Shown here: one piece after another, positions 27,501-39,785 of the stretch
Layout: each line of letters opens with the position of its first letter
Position numbering within the stretch: the stretch's first letter is position 1
DNA from: Plantago major
Taxonomy: Eukaryota; Streptophyta; Magnoliopsida; Lamiales; Plantaginaceae
Assembly (NCBI GenBank): GCA_026545765.1
Contig: JAIFAC010000231.1
Location: forward strand, 1-64,000
Direction: 5' to 3'
Length of the DNA: 64,000 nt
Made by a program: the position numbers and the translations under genes
Notes under the pieces: model-generated
Told to the model about the DNA's origin: nothing
Seen by the model: the letters and a program-made list of their open reading frames with translations, nothing else
Databases searched by the model: none

Positions 27501-30500
27501 GGAATCTAATGCTATATATAATCGGGTTATCGATCGATCGAGTTGATTGAAGAAGCTCGTCGCCGATTTAATGCGCCTATTGGCACTACAAAGGAGATTG
27601 AACACCGCCCTAGAGGAATCTAATGCTATATATCGGGTTATCGACGGATCGAGTTGATAGAAGAAGCTCGTCGCCCGATCTAATGCAAACAATTGGCACT
27701 ACAGAGAGATTGAACACTGTCCTAGGGGAATCTAATGCTATATATACTGGGTTATCAGATCGGACTGAGTTGATTGAAGAAGCTCTGGCAGCCCGATTTG
27801 ATGCAGCCACTGTTAGCACTACAGAGAGATTGAACACTGTCCTAGAGGAATCTAATGCTATACATACTGGGTTATCAGATCGGACTGAGTTGATTGAAGA
27901 AGCTCTGCCTGCCCGATTTAATTCAGCCGCTTTAGGCACTACAGAGAGATTGAACACTGTCATAGAGGAATCTAATGCTATATATACTGGGTTATCAGAT
28001 CGGATTGAGTTGATTGAAGAAGCTCTGGCTGACCGATTTAATGCAGCCACTGTAGGCACTACAGAGAGATTGAACACTGTCCTAGAGGAATCTAATGCTA
28101 TATATACTGGGTTATCAGATCAGACTGAGTTGATTGAAGAAGCTCTGGCTGCCCGATTTAATGCAGCCACTGTTGGCACTACAGTGAGATTGAACACTGT
28201 CCTAGAGGAATCTAATGCTATATACTGGGTTATCAGATCGGATTGAGTTGATTGAAGAAGCTCTGGCTGCCCGATTTAATGCAGCCACTGTTGGCACTAC
28301 AGTGAGATTGAACACTGTCTTAGAGGAATCTAATGCTATATATACTGGGTTATCAGATCAGACTGAGTTAATTGAAGAAGCTCTGGCTGCCCGATTTAAT
28401 GCAGCCTTATATATATACTGGGTTATAAGATCAGATTGAGTTGATTGAAGAAGCTCTGGCTGTCTGATTTTCTGCAGCCACTATTGGCACAACAGAGAGA
28501 TTGAACACTGTCCTAGTGGAATCTAATGCTATATATACTGGGTTACCAGATCGGACATAGTTGATTGAAGAAGCTCTCATTTCGATTTAATGCACCACTA
28601 TCGCACTACGAGAGATTGAACATCGCCCCAGAGGAATCTAATCCTATATATACCGGGTTATCGATTGATCGAGTTGATTGAAGAAGCTCCGGTCCCGATT
28701 TAATGCAGCCTTATATATACTGGGTTATCAGATCGGATTGAGTTGATTGAAGAAGCTCTGGCTGCCCGATTTAATGCAGCCTTATATATATACTGGGTTA
28801 TAAGATCAGATTGAGTTGATTGAAGAAGCTCTGGCTGTCTGATTTTCTGCAGCCACTATTGGCACAACAGAGAGATTGAACACTGTCCTAGTGGAATCTA
28901 ATGCTATATATACTGGGTTATCGACGATGAGGTGATTGAAGAAGCTCACCGCCTGATTTAATGCACCACTATCGCACTACAGAGAGATTGAACACTGTCC
29001 TAGAGGAATCTTATGCTATATATACTGGGTTATCAGATCGGATTGAGTTGATTGAAGAAGCCCTGGCTGCCCGATTTAATGCAGCCACTGTTGGCACTAC
29101 AAAGAGATTGAACACTGTCCTAGAGGAATCTAATGCTATATATACTGGGTTATCAGATCGGATTGAGTTGATTGAAGAAGCTCTGGCTGACCGATTTAAT
29201 GCAGCCACTGTAGGCACTACAGAGAGATTGAACACTGTCATAGAGGAATCTAATGCTATATATACTGGGTTATCGACGATTGAAGTTGATTGAAGAAGCT
29301 CGTCGACCGATTTAATGCAAATCAGAGGCACTACAGAGAGATTGAACACTGTCCTAGGGGAATCTAATGCTATATATACTGGGTTATCAGATCGGACTGA
29401 GTTGATTGAAGAAGCTCTGGCTGACCGATTTAATGCAGCCACTGTAGGCACTACAGAGAGATTGAACACTGTCCTAGAGGAATCTAATGCTATATATACT
29501 GGGTTATCAGATCAGACTGAGTTGATTGAAGAAGCTCTGGCTGCCCGATTTAATGCAGCCACTGTTGGCACTACAGAGAGATTGAACACTGTCCTAGAGG
29601 AATCTAATGCTGTATATACTGGGTAATTAGATCGGACTGAGTTGATAGAAGAAGCTCTGGCTGACCGATCTAATGCAGCCACTGTTGGCACTACAGAGAG
29701 ATTGAACACTGTCCTAGTGGAATCTAATGCTATATATACTGGGTTACCAGATCGGACATAGTTGATTGAAGAAGCTCACGCCGATTTAATGCGTACCACT
29801 ATCGCACTACGGAGAGATTGAACACTGTCCTAGAGGAATCTAATGCTATATATATACTGGGTTATCAGATTGGATTGAGTTGATTGAAGAAGCTCTGGCT
29901 GCCCGATTTAATGCAGCCTTATATATACTGGGTTATAAGATCGGATTGAGTTGATTGTAGAAGCTCTGGCTGTCTGATTTAATGCAGCCACTATTGGCAC
30001 AACAGAGAGATTGAACATTGTCCTAGTGGAATCTAATGCTATATATACTGGGTTATCAGATCGGACAGAGTTGATTGAAGAAGCTCTGCCTGCCCGATTT
30101 AATGCAGCCACTATTGGCACTACAGAGAGATTGAACACTGTCCTAGAGGAATCTTATGCTATATATACTGGGTTATCAGATCGGATTGAGTTGATTGAAG
30201 AAGCTCTGGCTGCCCGATTTAATGCAGCCACTGTTGGCACTACAAAGAGATTGAACACTGTCCTAGAGGAATCTAATGCTATATATACTGGGTTATCAGA
30301 TCGGATTGAGTTGATTGAAGAAGCTCTGGCTGACCGATTTAATGCAGCCACTGTAGGCACTACAGAGAGATTGAACACTGTCCTAGAGGAATCTAATGCT
30401 ATATATACTGGGTTATCAGATCAGACTGAGTTGATTGAAGAAGCTCCGTCCGATCTAATGCAAACCACTGGTGGCACTGCAGAGAGATTGAACACTGTCC

Positions 30501-33500
30501 TAGGGGAATCTAATGCTATATATACTGGGTTATCGATCGATCGAGTTGATTGAAGAAGCTCGCAAATTGATTCGACGCAACATCGTTAGCACTACCGAGA
30601 TTGAACACCGCCCTAGAGGAATCTAATGCTATATACCGGGTTATCGATCGGATGAGTTGATTGAAGAAGCTCGCCGCCGATTTAATTCACCGAGGCACTA
30701 CGTAGAGATTGAACATCGCCATAGAGGAATCTAATGCTATATATCGGGTTATCGATCGGATTGAGTTGATTGAAGAAGCTCGTCGACCGATTAATGCAAA
30801 CACCGTAGCACTACAGAGATTGAACACCGCCCCAGAGAAATCTAATGCTATATATACCGGGTTATCGATCGAAGTTAATTGAAGAAGCTCGTCGCCCGAT
30901 TTAATGCAAACATCATCGGCACTACAAAGTTGAGATTGAACACCGCCCAGAGGAATCTAATGCTATATATACGGGTTATCGATCGATCGAGTTGATTGAA
31001 GAAGCTCTGGCAGCCCGATTTAATGCAGCCTTATATATATACAGGGTTATAAGATCAGATTGAGTTGATTGAAGAAGCTCGTCAGTTCGATTTTATGCGT
31101 ACCACTATTGGCACAACAGAGAGATTGAACACTGTTCTAGTGGAATCTAATGCTATATATACTGGGTTACCAGATCGGACATAGTTGATTGAAGAAGCTC
31201 TGCCTGCCCGATTTAATGCAGCCACTATTGGCACTACGGAGAGATTGAACACTGTCCTAGAGGAATCTAATGCTATATATATACTGGGTTATCAGATTGG
31301 ATTGAGTTGATTGAAGAAGCTCGTCACCGATTTAATGCAAATTTTTATATATACTGGGTTATAAGATCGGATTGAGTTGATTGTAGAAGCTCTGGCTGTC
31401 TGATTTAATGCAGCCACTATTGGCACAACAGAGAGATTGAACATTGTCCTAGTGGAATCTAATGCTATATATACTGGGTTATCAGATCGGACAGAGTTGA
31501 TTGAAGAAGCTCTGCCTGCCCGATTTAATGCAGCCACTATTGGCACTACAGAGAGATTGAACACTGTCCTAGGGGAATCTAATGCTATATATACTGGGTT
31601 ATCAGATCGGACTGAGTTGATTGAAGAAGCTCTGGCAGCCCGATTTGATGCAGCCACTGTTAGCACTACAGAGAGATTGAACACTGTCCTAGAGGAATCT
31701 AATGCTATACATACTGGGTTATCAGATCGGACTGAGTTGATTGAAGAAGCTCGTCGACCGATTTAATTCAAAGAATCGAGGCACTACAGAGATTGAACAT
31801 CGCCCTAGAGGAATCTAATGCTATATATACTGGGTTATCAGAACGGATTGAGTTGATTGAAGAAGCTCGCGTCACCGATTTAATGCAGCCATCGGCACTA
31901 CAAAGGAGATTGAACAATCCTTAGAGGAATCTAATGCTATATATACTGGGTTATCAGATCGGACTGAGTTGATTGAAGAAGCTCTGGCTGCCCGATTTAA
32001 TTCAGCCACTGTAGGCACTACAGAGAGATTGAACACTGTCATAGAGGAATCTAATGCTATATATCGGGTTATCGACGGATCGAGTTGATTGAAGAAGCTC
32101 GCGACCGATTTAATGCAAACCACCGTAGCACTACGTAGAGATTGAGCACCGCCCTAAAGGAATCTAATGCTATATACCGGGTTATCGATCGACCGAGTTG
32201 ATTGAAGAAGCTCGTCCCGATTTAATGCAGCCACCGCTGGCACTTCAAAGGAGATTGAACAACCTTGGGGAATCTAATGCTATATATACTGGGTTATCAG
32301 ATCGGACTGAGTTGATTGAAGAAGCTCTGGCAGCCCGATTTGATGCAGCCACTGTTAGCACTACAGAGAGATTGAACACTGTCTTAGAGGAATCTAATGC
32401 TATACATACTGGGTTATCAGATCGGACTGAGTTGATTGAAGAAGCTCTGGCTGCCCGATTTAATTCCAAATCGAGGCACTACAGAGATTGAACACCGCCA
32501 TAGAGGAATCTAATGCTATATATACCGGGTTATCGATCGAGTTCGATTGAAGAAGCTCGAAGACCGATTTAATGTGCCACCGTAGGCACTACAGAGATTG
32601 AACCGCCCTAGAGGAATCTAATGCTATATATACGGTTATCGATCGGATCGAGTTGATTGAAGAAGCTCGTCACCCGATTTAATGCGTACCAATTGCACTT
32701 CAAAGGAGATTGAACATCGCCCCAGAGGAATCTAATGCTATATATACCGGGTTATCGATCGGATCGAGTTGATTGAAGAAGCTCGTCACGATTTAATGCA
32801 AATTTTATATATACCGGTTTATAAGATCGATTGAGTTGATTGAAGAAGCTCGTCATTCGATTTTATGCACCACTATCGCACAACAGAGAGATTGAACATC
32901 GCCCTAGTGGAATCTAATGCTATATATATCGGGTTATCGATCGACAGAGTTGATTGAAGAAGCTCATCACCGATTTAATGCAAACCACTATCGCACTACA
33001 GAGAGATTGAACACTGTCCTAGAGGAATCTGATGCTATATATACTGGGTTATCAGATCGGATTGAGTTGATTGAAGAAGCTCTGCCTGCCCGATTTAATG
33101 CAGCCACTATTGGCACTACAGAGAGATTGAACACTGTCGTAGAGGAATCTAATGCTATATATACTGGGTTATCAGATCGGATTCAGTTGATTGAACAACC
33201 TCTGGCTGACCGATTTAATGCAGCCACGGTAGGCACTACAGAGAGATTGAACACTGTCCTAGAGGAATCTAATGCTATATATACTTGGTTATCAGATCGG
33301 ACTGGGTTGATTGAAGAAGCTCGTCGCCTGATCTAATGCAAACACCGTTGCACTACGTAGAGATTGAACATCGCCCTAGGGAATCTAATGCTATATATCG
33401 GGTTATCGACGGATCGAGTTGATTGAAGAAGCTCGCAAATCGATTTGATGCAAACACCGTTAGCACTACGTAGAGATTGAACATCGCCCTAGAGGAATCT

Positions 33501-35049
33501 AATGCTATACATACCGGGTTATCGACGACCGAAGTTGATTGAAGAAGCTCGTCGCCTGATTTAATTCACCATCGTAGGCACTACAGAGATTGAACAATTC
33601 CTAGAGGAATCTAATGCTATATATACCGGGTTATCGACGGATCGAGTTGATTGAAGAAGCTCGTCGCCGATTTAATGCATGCATCGCTGCACTACAAAGG
33701 AGATTGAACATCGCCTTAGAGGAATCTAATGCTATATATACGGGTTATCGACGGACCGAAGTTGATTGAAGAAGCTCGTCGCCGATGATTAATGTGACCA
33801 CTAGGCACCATACAGAGATTGAACACCGCCATAGAGGAATCTAATGCTATATATCGGGTTATCGATCGATCGAGTTGATTGAAGAAGCTCGTCGACCGAT
33901 TTAATGCAAACACCGAGGCACTGTAGAGATTCAACACCGCCCAGAGGAATCTAATGCTATATATACCGGGTTATCGATCGGATCGAGTTGATTGAAGAAG
34001 CTCGTCTCGATTTAATGCAAACACCGCTGCACTTCAAAGGAGATTGAACACCGCCCTAGGGGAATCTAATGCTATATATACGGGTTATCGACGGATCGAG
34101 TTGATTGAAGAAGCTCTGGCAGCCCGATTTGATGCAGCCACTGTTAGCACTACAGAGAGATTGAACACTGTCTTAGAGGAATCTAATGCTATACATACTG
34201 GGTTATCAAATCGGACAGAGTTGATTGAAGAAGCTCGCTGCCCGATGACCAAATCGTAGGCACTACAGAGATTGAACATCGCCATAGAGGAATCTAATGC
34301 TATATATACTGGGTTATCAGATCGGATTGAGTTGATTGAAGAAGCTCTGGCTGACCGATTTAATGCAGCCACTGTAGGCACTACAGAGATTGAACACTGT
34401 CCTAGAGGAATCTAATGCTATATATACTGGGTTATCAGATCGACCGAAGTTGATTGAAGAAGCTCGTCACCGATTTAATGCAAATACCGCTGCACTTCAA
34501 AGAGATTGAACACCGCCCTAGAGGAATCTAATGCTATATATCGGGTTATCGATCGATCGAGTTGATTGAAGAAGCTCGCGCCCGATTTAATGCACCTTAT
34601 ATATATCGGGTTATAAGATCGATTGAGTTGATTGAAGAAGCTCGTCAGTTCGATTTTATGCGTACCACTATTGGCACAACAGAGATTGAACATCGCCCTA
34701 GTGGAATCTAATGCTATATATATCGGGTTATCGACGACATAGTTGATTGAAGAAGCTCATCACCGATTTAATGCGTATACTATCGCACTACAGAGATTGA
34801 ACACTGTCCTAGAGGAATCTAATGCTATATATACTGGGTTATCGATTGATCGAGTTGATTGAAGAAGCTCGTCACGATTTAATGCAAATTTATATATCGG
34901 GTTATAAGATCGGATCGAGTTGATTGTAGAAGCTCGTCAGTTCGATTTAATGCGCCACTATCGCACAACAACAGAGATAGAACACTGTCCTAGTGGAATC
35001 TAATGCTATATATCGGGTTATCGATCGACAGAGTCGATTGAAGAAGCCC

Positions 35050-37048
35050 GTCACCGATTTAATGCAGCCACGGTAGGCACTACAGAGAGATTGAACACTG
35101 TCCTAGAGGAATCTAATGCTATATATACTTGGTTATCAGATCGGACTGGGTTGATTGAAGAAGCTCTGGCTGCCCGATTTAATGCAGCCACTATTGGCAC
35201 TACAGAGAGATTGAACACTGTCCTAGAGGAATCTGATGCTATATATACTGGGTTATCAGATCGGATTGAGTTGATTGAAGAAGCTCTGGCTGACCGATTT
35301 AATGCAGCCACTGTAGGCACTACAGAGAGATTGAACACTATCCTAGAGGAATCTAATGCTATATATACTGGGTTATCAGATCGGACTGAGTTAATAGAAG
35401 AAGCTCTGGCTGCCCGATCTAATGCAGCCACTGTTGGCACTACAGAGAGATTGAACACTGTCCTAGGGGAATCTAATGCTATATATACTGGGTTATCAGA
35501 TCGGAGTGAGTTGATTGAAGAAGCTCAATCGACCGATTTAATGCAAAATCGTAGGCACTACAGAGAGATTGAACACTATCCTAGAGGAATCTAATGCTGT
35601 ATATACTGGGTTATTAGATCGGACTGAGTTGATAGAAGAAGCTCTGGCTGCCCGATCTAATGCAAACAATCGAGGCACTAGTAGAGATTGAACATACCCC
35701 AGAGGAATCTAATGCTATATATCGGGTTATCGATCGGATCGAAGTTGATTGAAGAAGCTCTGGCTGCCCGATTTAATGCAGCCAGTGTTGGCACTACAGA
35801 GAGATTGATCACTGTCCTAGAGAAATCTGATGCTATATATACTGGGTTATCAGATCGGATTGAGTTGATTGAAGAAGCTCTGGCTGCCCGATTTAATGCA
35901 GCCATTGTTGGCACTACAGAGAGATTGAACACTGTCCTAGAGAAATCTAATGCTCTATATACTGGGTTATCAGATTGGACTGAGTAGATTGAAGAACCTA
36001 TGGATGCCCGATTTATTGCAGCCAATGTTGGCACTACAGAGAGATTGAACACTGTCCTAGAGGAATCTAATGCTATATATACTGGGTTATCAGATCGGAC
36101 TGAGTTGATTGAAGAAGCTCTGGCTGCCCGATTTAATGCAGCCATTGTTAGCACTACAGAGAGATTGAACACTGTCCTAGAGGAATCTTATTCTATGTAT
36201 ACTGGGTTATCGACGACGAGTCGATTGAAGAAGCTCGTCGCCGATTTAATGCGCAAACCATTGCACTACAGAGATTGAACATTGTCCTAGAGGTATCTGA
36301 TGCTATATATACTGGGTTATTAGATCGGATTGAGTTGATTGAAGAAACTCGCTCGATTTAATGCAACCCATCGCTGGCACTACAGAGATTGAATAATCGC
36401 CCTAGAGAAATCTAATGCTATATATATCGGGTTATCGACGGATCGAGTTGATTGAAGAAGCTCGTCACCGATTTAATGCAGCCACTGTTGGCACTACAGA
36501 GAGATTGAACATTGTCCTAGAGGTATCTGATGCTATATATACTGGGTTATTAGATCGGATTGAGTTGATTGAAGAAACTCTGGCTGCCCGATTTAATGCA
36601 GCCACTGTTGGCACTACAGAGAGATTGAACACTGTCCTAGAGAAATCTAATGCTATATATACTGGGTTATCAGATCGGACTGAGTTGATTGAAGAAACTC
36701 TGGCTGCCCGATTTAATGCAGCCACTGTTGGCACTACAGAGAGATTGAACACTGTCCTAGAGGAATCTAATGCTATATATACTGGGTTATCAAATCGCAT
36801 TGAGTTGATTGAAGAAGCTTTGGCTGCCCGATTTAATGCAGCCACTGTTGGCACTACAGAGAGATTGAACACTATCCTATAGGAATCTAATGCTATATAT
36901 ACTGGGTTATCAGATCGGACTGAGTTGATTGAAGAAGCTCTGGCTGCCCGATTTAATGCAGCCACTGTTGACACTACATCGAGATTGAACATTGTCCTAG
37001 ATGAATCTAATGCTATATATACTGGGTTATCAGGTCGGATTGAGTTGA
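35050..37048. repeat. Right edge of the satellite array
   Basis: Units become mostly full length toward the edge, and 36465-37048 is an unbroken run of clean 120-bp copies. The array stops in mid-unit after GATTGAGTTGA at 37048 and passes without transition into unrelated AT-rich DNA. The last units lack many of the internal marker variants and look like a locally homogenised subtype. Confidence 0.8.
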
Positions 37049-37193
37049 GGTTAAAATTGTATTCGTAATTTACCTTCTTCCAATTCATAGTTCATAGTTC
37101 ATAGAGGTTAATTCATTGGTAGAATTCTTAATTCATATTACGAAGTTTTAACAATTTTTAGTGCATAACAATTTCAATTTTAGTTCGTAGAGG

Positions 37194-37194
<1 letters not shown>
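37049..37194. other. AT-rich flank of the satellite
   Basis: This is unique-looking AT-rich DNA with the triplicated motif TTCATAG near 37084-37104. A diverged copy of part of it (TTTACCTTCTT, then TAGAATTC and GTTTTAA) is found beyond the microsatellite at about 37284-37355, so the (TA)n tract sits between two arms of an old local duplication. Confidence 0.5.

Positions 37195-37272
<78 letters not shown>
37195..37272. repeat. (TA)39 microsatellite
   Basis: 78 bases of uninterrupted TA dinucleotide. It is self-complementary and may extrude hairpins. The exact repeat number in an assembly is unreliable. Confidence 0.98.
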
Positions 37273-37276
<4 letters not shown>

Positions 37277-37367
37277 TTGAGATTTACCTTCTTTCAATTA
37301 ATATGAGTCGTAAACGTTATAATTCATAATTATTGTTAGAATTCGTAGTTTTAATACGATTTATAAA

Positions 37368-37396
37368 TTTTACGACTCTTTATAAGAGTCGTAAAA
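37368..37396. repeat. Perfect inverted repeat (foldback), 13-bp arms
   Basis: TTTTACGACTCTT (37368-37380) is followed by a 3-base loop and its exact reverse complement (37384-37396). The core GAGTCGTAA is repeated nearby at about 37304 and 37457, with GAGTCATAA at about 37551. This suggests a small foldback element or the remnant of an inverted-repeat transposon rather than a terminator. Confidence 0.7.
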
Positions 37397-38648
37397 GTTA
37401 ACTAAAAGATGTCCTAAATATTAATTTAACGAAGGCAAAAAATACTAATTTAATTTTGAGTCGTAATTTTAGAATTATAACTCTTAATTTGTATTTCAAC
37501 CTAAAATACACACCTTTTGAGACCACTTTACAATTTGCGTCCCTTATTAAGAGTCATAATTTTTAAATACGACTATTATTTACATGCTACGATCTTTTTA
37601 AGGGTTGAATTAGATGAAATCTATTTACTGTCAATTCACTGACTTGGATATGTAAGTTATGCAAATCCACTGGCCAGAAGCTAACTTGCTGATGGAGAAA
37701 TTGTTTCAATCTTACCAACAGATTTAAGGGTACTGAACGAACATGAATATGATTAGTGTTTTGTATGCAGCTTTAATTTCTGTAAATTTTTATTACAAAG
37801 TCCTTGAAAGAGAATAAGAAAATAATATTAATGAGTATCTTAGGACGGTTAATATTTTAAAATAGAGTAAGAGCCCCTCAAGGCCGTCTTTAAATATCTT
37901 AATTAAAGACATATTTATGTTATTAAGAAAAACTTCAGATTATTAATCAAAACGCTCAAGTTTATAAACAAAATACACTTTTGTAGTAGATTATTAGTGC
38001 CTTGCTATTTTAATTGCATAAAAATGGAGTGAGGGTAGCTTTTATATACTCCCTCACTTGAATTTATTTAACCTATTCTGTCGGGTTACTTTTCAACAAT
38101 AATTTTGAAATCCTAAAATGAGTTTGTACATACACAACTCGGAATTAGGTTCTTGATTAAGATTTTGGAGCTTTGATTTTGTGATTTAGGGAATTATTAT
38201 ATATATTTGATGTGAAAAAGACAGTTTTACTTGTTAGCCTAAAGAATTAAATTCTGTTTCTTACTAAGATGTATGTTTGGTTTTATCATTAGGTTAGTAA
38301 CACTGTTTATATCAATATATTTTCTTGTTTACTTAACTGACGAATAGTAATAACATGATATGCAGTTCAATACTTGAATGTACGCCGGCATACACTGAAA
38401 TAGAAGCAACGGATGTTATCCGTGCGTGTCATGAAAATATTTGTTGGCCAATTGGTGGCGCCTAATGGTGCTTTTGGACGTGTGTGTTGAGTGTTGACGA
38501 TTATTAACAATTATTTAATGGACTTCTTGGTTTTGGTACTTTTATTGTATGTTGAATGTTATTGTTAGGTGCCTTGCTGATTAAAAATGTCTCTGTAATG
38601 ATACATATGGTGGCGTTCTCATTATAATCACTTTCTTTTCTTCTCCAG
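37397..38648. other. AT-rich DNA without recognisable coding exons
   Basis: I see no exon of the BSD gene that begins at 38649 and no other gene. Stop codons are dense in all frames. A pyrimidine stretch (about 38630-38648, CTTTTCTTCTCCAG) is the splice acceptor of the next exon, so at least the right part is probably intron. Confidence 0.6.
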
Positions 38649-38793
38649 AATTTGACATATCCGATGCGCAATACGAGCATGCATTGGCTGTTGAACCTCT
38701 ATCGCCAAGATTAGCTGCGCTTAGAATTGAACTTTGCCCAGTCCATATGAGCGAGGGTTACTTTTGGATGGTCTATTTTGTTCATCTGCATTT
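38649..38793 (+). pseudogene. BSD-domain exon, left part
   Basis: The exon starts after the acceptor TTCTTCTCCAG and reads 47 codons plus two bases: FDISDAQYEHALAVEPLSPR, then LAALRIELCPVHMSEGYFW, then MVYFVHLH. It ends in the target duplication CATTT, where the retrotransposon cuts a TTG codon after its second base. The sequence up to this point has no stop and looks like normal coding DNA. Confidence 0.88.
38789..38793. repeat. Left target-site duplication CATTT of the LARD element
   Basis: It is identical to 60194-60198 on the far side of the element and lies directly before the TG of the 5' LTR. Confidence 0.93.
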
Positions 38794-38938
38794 TGTTGTT
38801 CCCGGTTGATTTTTCTCCGCATGACATGCCAACAAAAAAATATGTAAGAATATGATTAGTATATTATACAAATCATATTTATAAATCTCAACAAGAGTAA
38901 AAAACATCTTCTCTGTCAGTTTTATCAATGCAAAATCT

Positions 38939-39785
38939 GTGATTATTCGATTGGTGAATGTGGAAGACTTTGATTATCTGTGGATGAAGCAATGTATTTC
39001 TGTGGAAATGTCAAATGAGAGTTGTAAAATGGACTCCTACCTTCAATACTGCTATAGATTCCCCTGTTGTACCGGTATGGATTTCTTTGAGACATGTCCC
39101 AATCATGTTGTTTCACCCGGAGGCTTTATTTGAATTAGTTAGGCCTTTTGGTAAACCATTGAAAGTAGATTCGGCAACTGCTTCGTTTACCAGGTTGGAA
39201 AAAGCTAGAGTTATGGTTGAACTCGACATCTCAAAAGTTATGCCAGAAGCTATTTTTGCTGAGTTTAGAGGTCAGAAGGTTAAAATCAAGGTGTCCCATG
39301 ATTCTTTGCCTTTGTATTGTGATTTTTGCTTGAAGATTGGTCATAGAGCAGATTCTTGCTTTATAAAAAATCCCCGAGTTAAATCAGTCAGCAACTTAGA
39401 TAAGAGATGTGGTTCGTCAGAAGAGTTGCATACTAATCAGGATTCCTCCATTAGAAATGCCCAAAAGGATGTTATATTAGAAGAAGACAGGATTAACAGT
39501 AACCCTAATTGGGATGTTCGACAAGATGTTGATTTGGAAGGTGAAAGAAACGACAACAACTATAATTGGGAGGTCCCATCGAAAACTGTTCGAAGTATTT
39601 GTAGACAAGAAGTGCAAAGGGAATCAGCGACAGAGAAAGCAAAAAATAATTTTTCGGTTTTGGATAATCTAGAGGTTCAAGAAAAGGATTTGGAATCCCC
39701 TCTAGAAGATATAGAAGACATCTCGGATACACTGATAGAGCATCTTTTAGTAGCCTCTTCAAGGTGTCGTTCTCGCAAGTGCTAG
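38939..39785 (+). pseudogene. LINE ORF1-type protein: DUF4283 region plus CCHC zinc knuckle
   Basis: Two overlapping frames carry one protein. The first (from 38939) reads IRLVNVEDFDYLWMKQ. After a frameshift near 39005-39015 the second reads MRVVKWTPTF, SPVVPVWISLRHVP and FGKPLKVDSAT, the usual DUF4283 order in plant LINE ORF1 and related nucleic-acid-binding proteins. A CX2CX4HX4C knuckle follows at 39318-39359 (CDFCLKIGHRADSC), then an acidic, low-complexity tail to the stop at 39783-39785. In the family this protein binds the element RNA. Here it is broken by the frameshift, has no ORF2 partner, and is most likely dead. Confidence 0.8.

Larger units (their letters stand above)
1..37048. 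repeat. Tandem satellite array, 120-bp unit, higher-order organised
   Basis: The whole stretch is head-to-tail copies of a 120-bp unit. Landmarks are GATTTAATGCAGCCACT, GAGAGATTGAACACTGTC, GGAATCTAATGCTATATA and GAGTTGATTGAAGAAGCTC. Intact copies align exactly every 120 bases, for example 19267-19962 and 36465-37048. Other copies are about 105-118 bp because of small indels, and a short form of about 71 bp recurs. The array is already in mid-unit at base 1 and stops abruptly at 37048, so more than 37 kb is present and the left end is not seen. Because 120 is a multiple of 3, intact units are open in one frame on each strand. The variants that mark unit types are nearly all amino-acid changing in both frames, so I do not call a protein. 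I recognise no known satellite family. Confidence 0.97.

Noticed and set aside
1..37048. CRISPR-like array
   Set aside because: Units are contiguous 120-bp tandem copies without unique spacers, and the surroundings are plant DNA.
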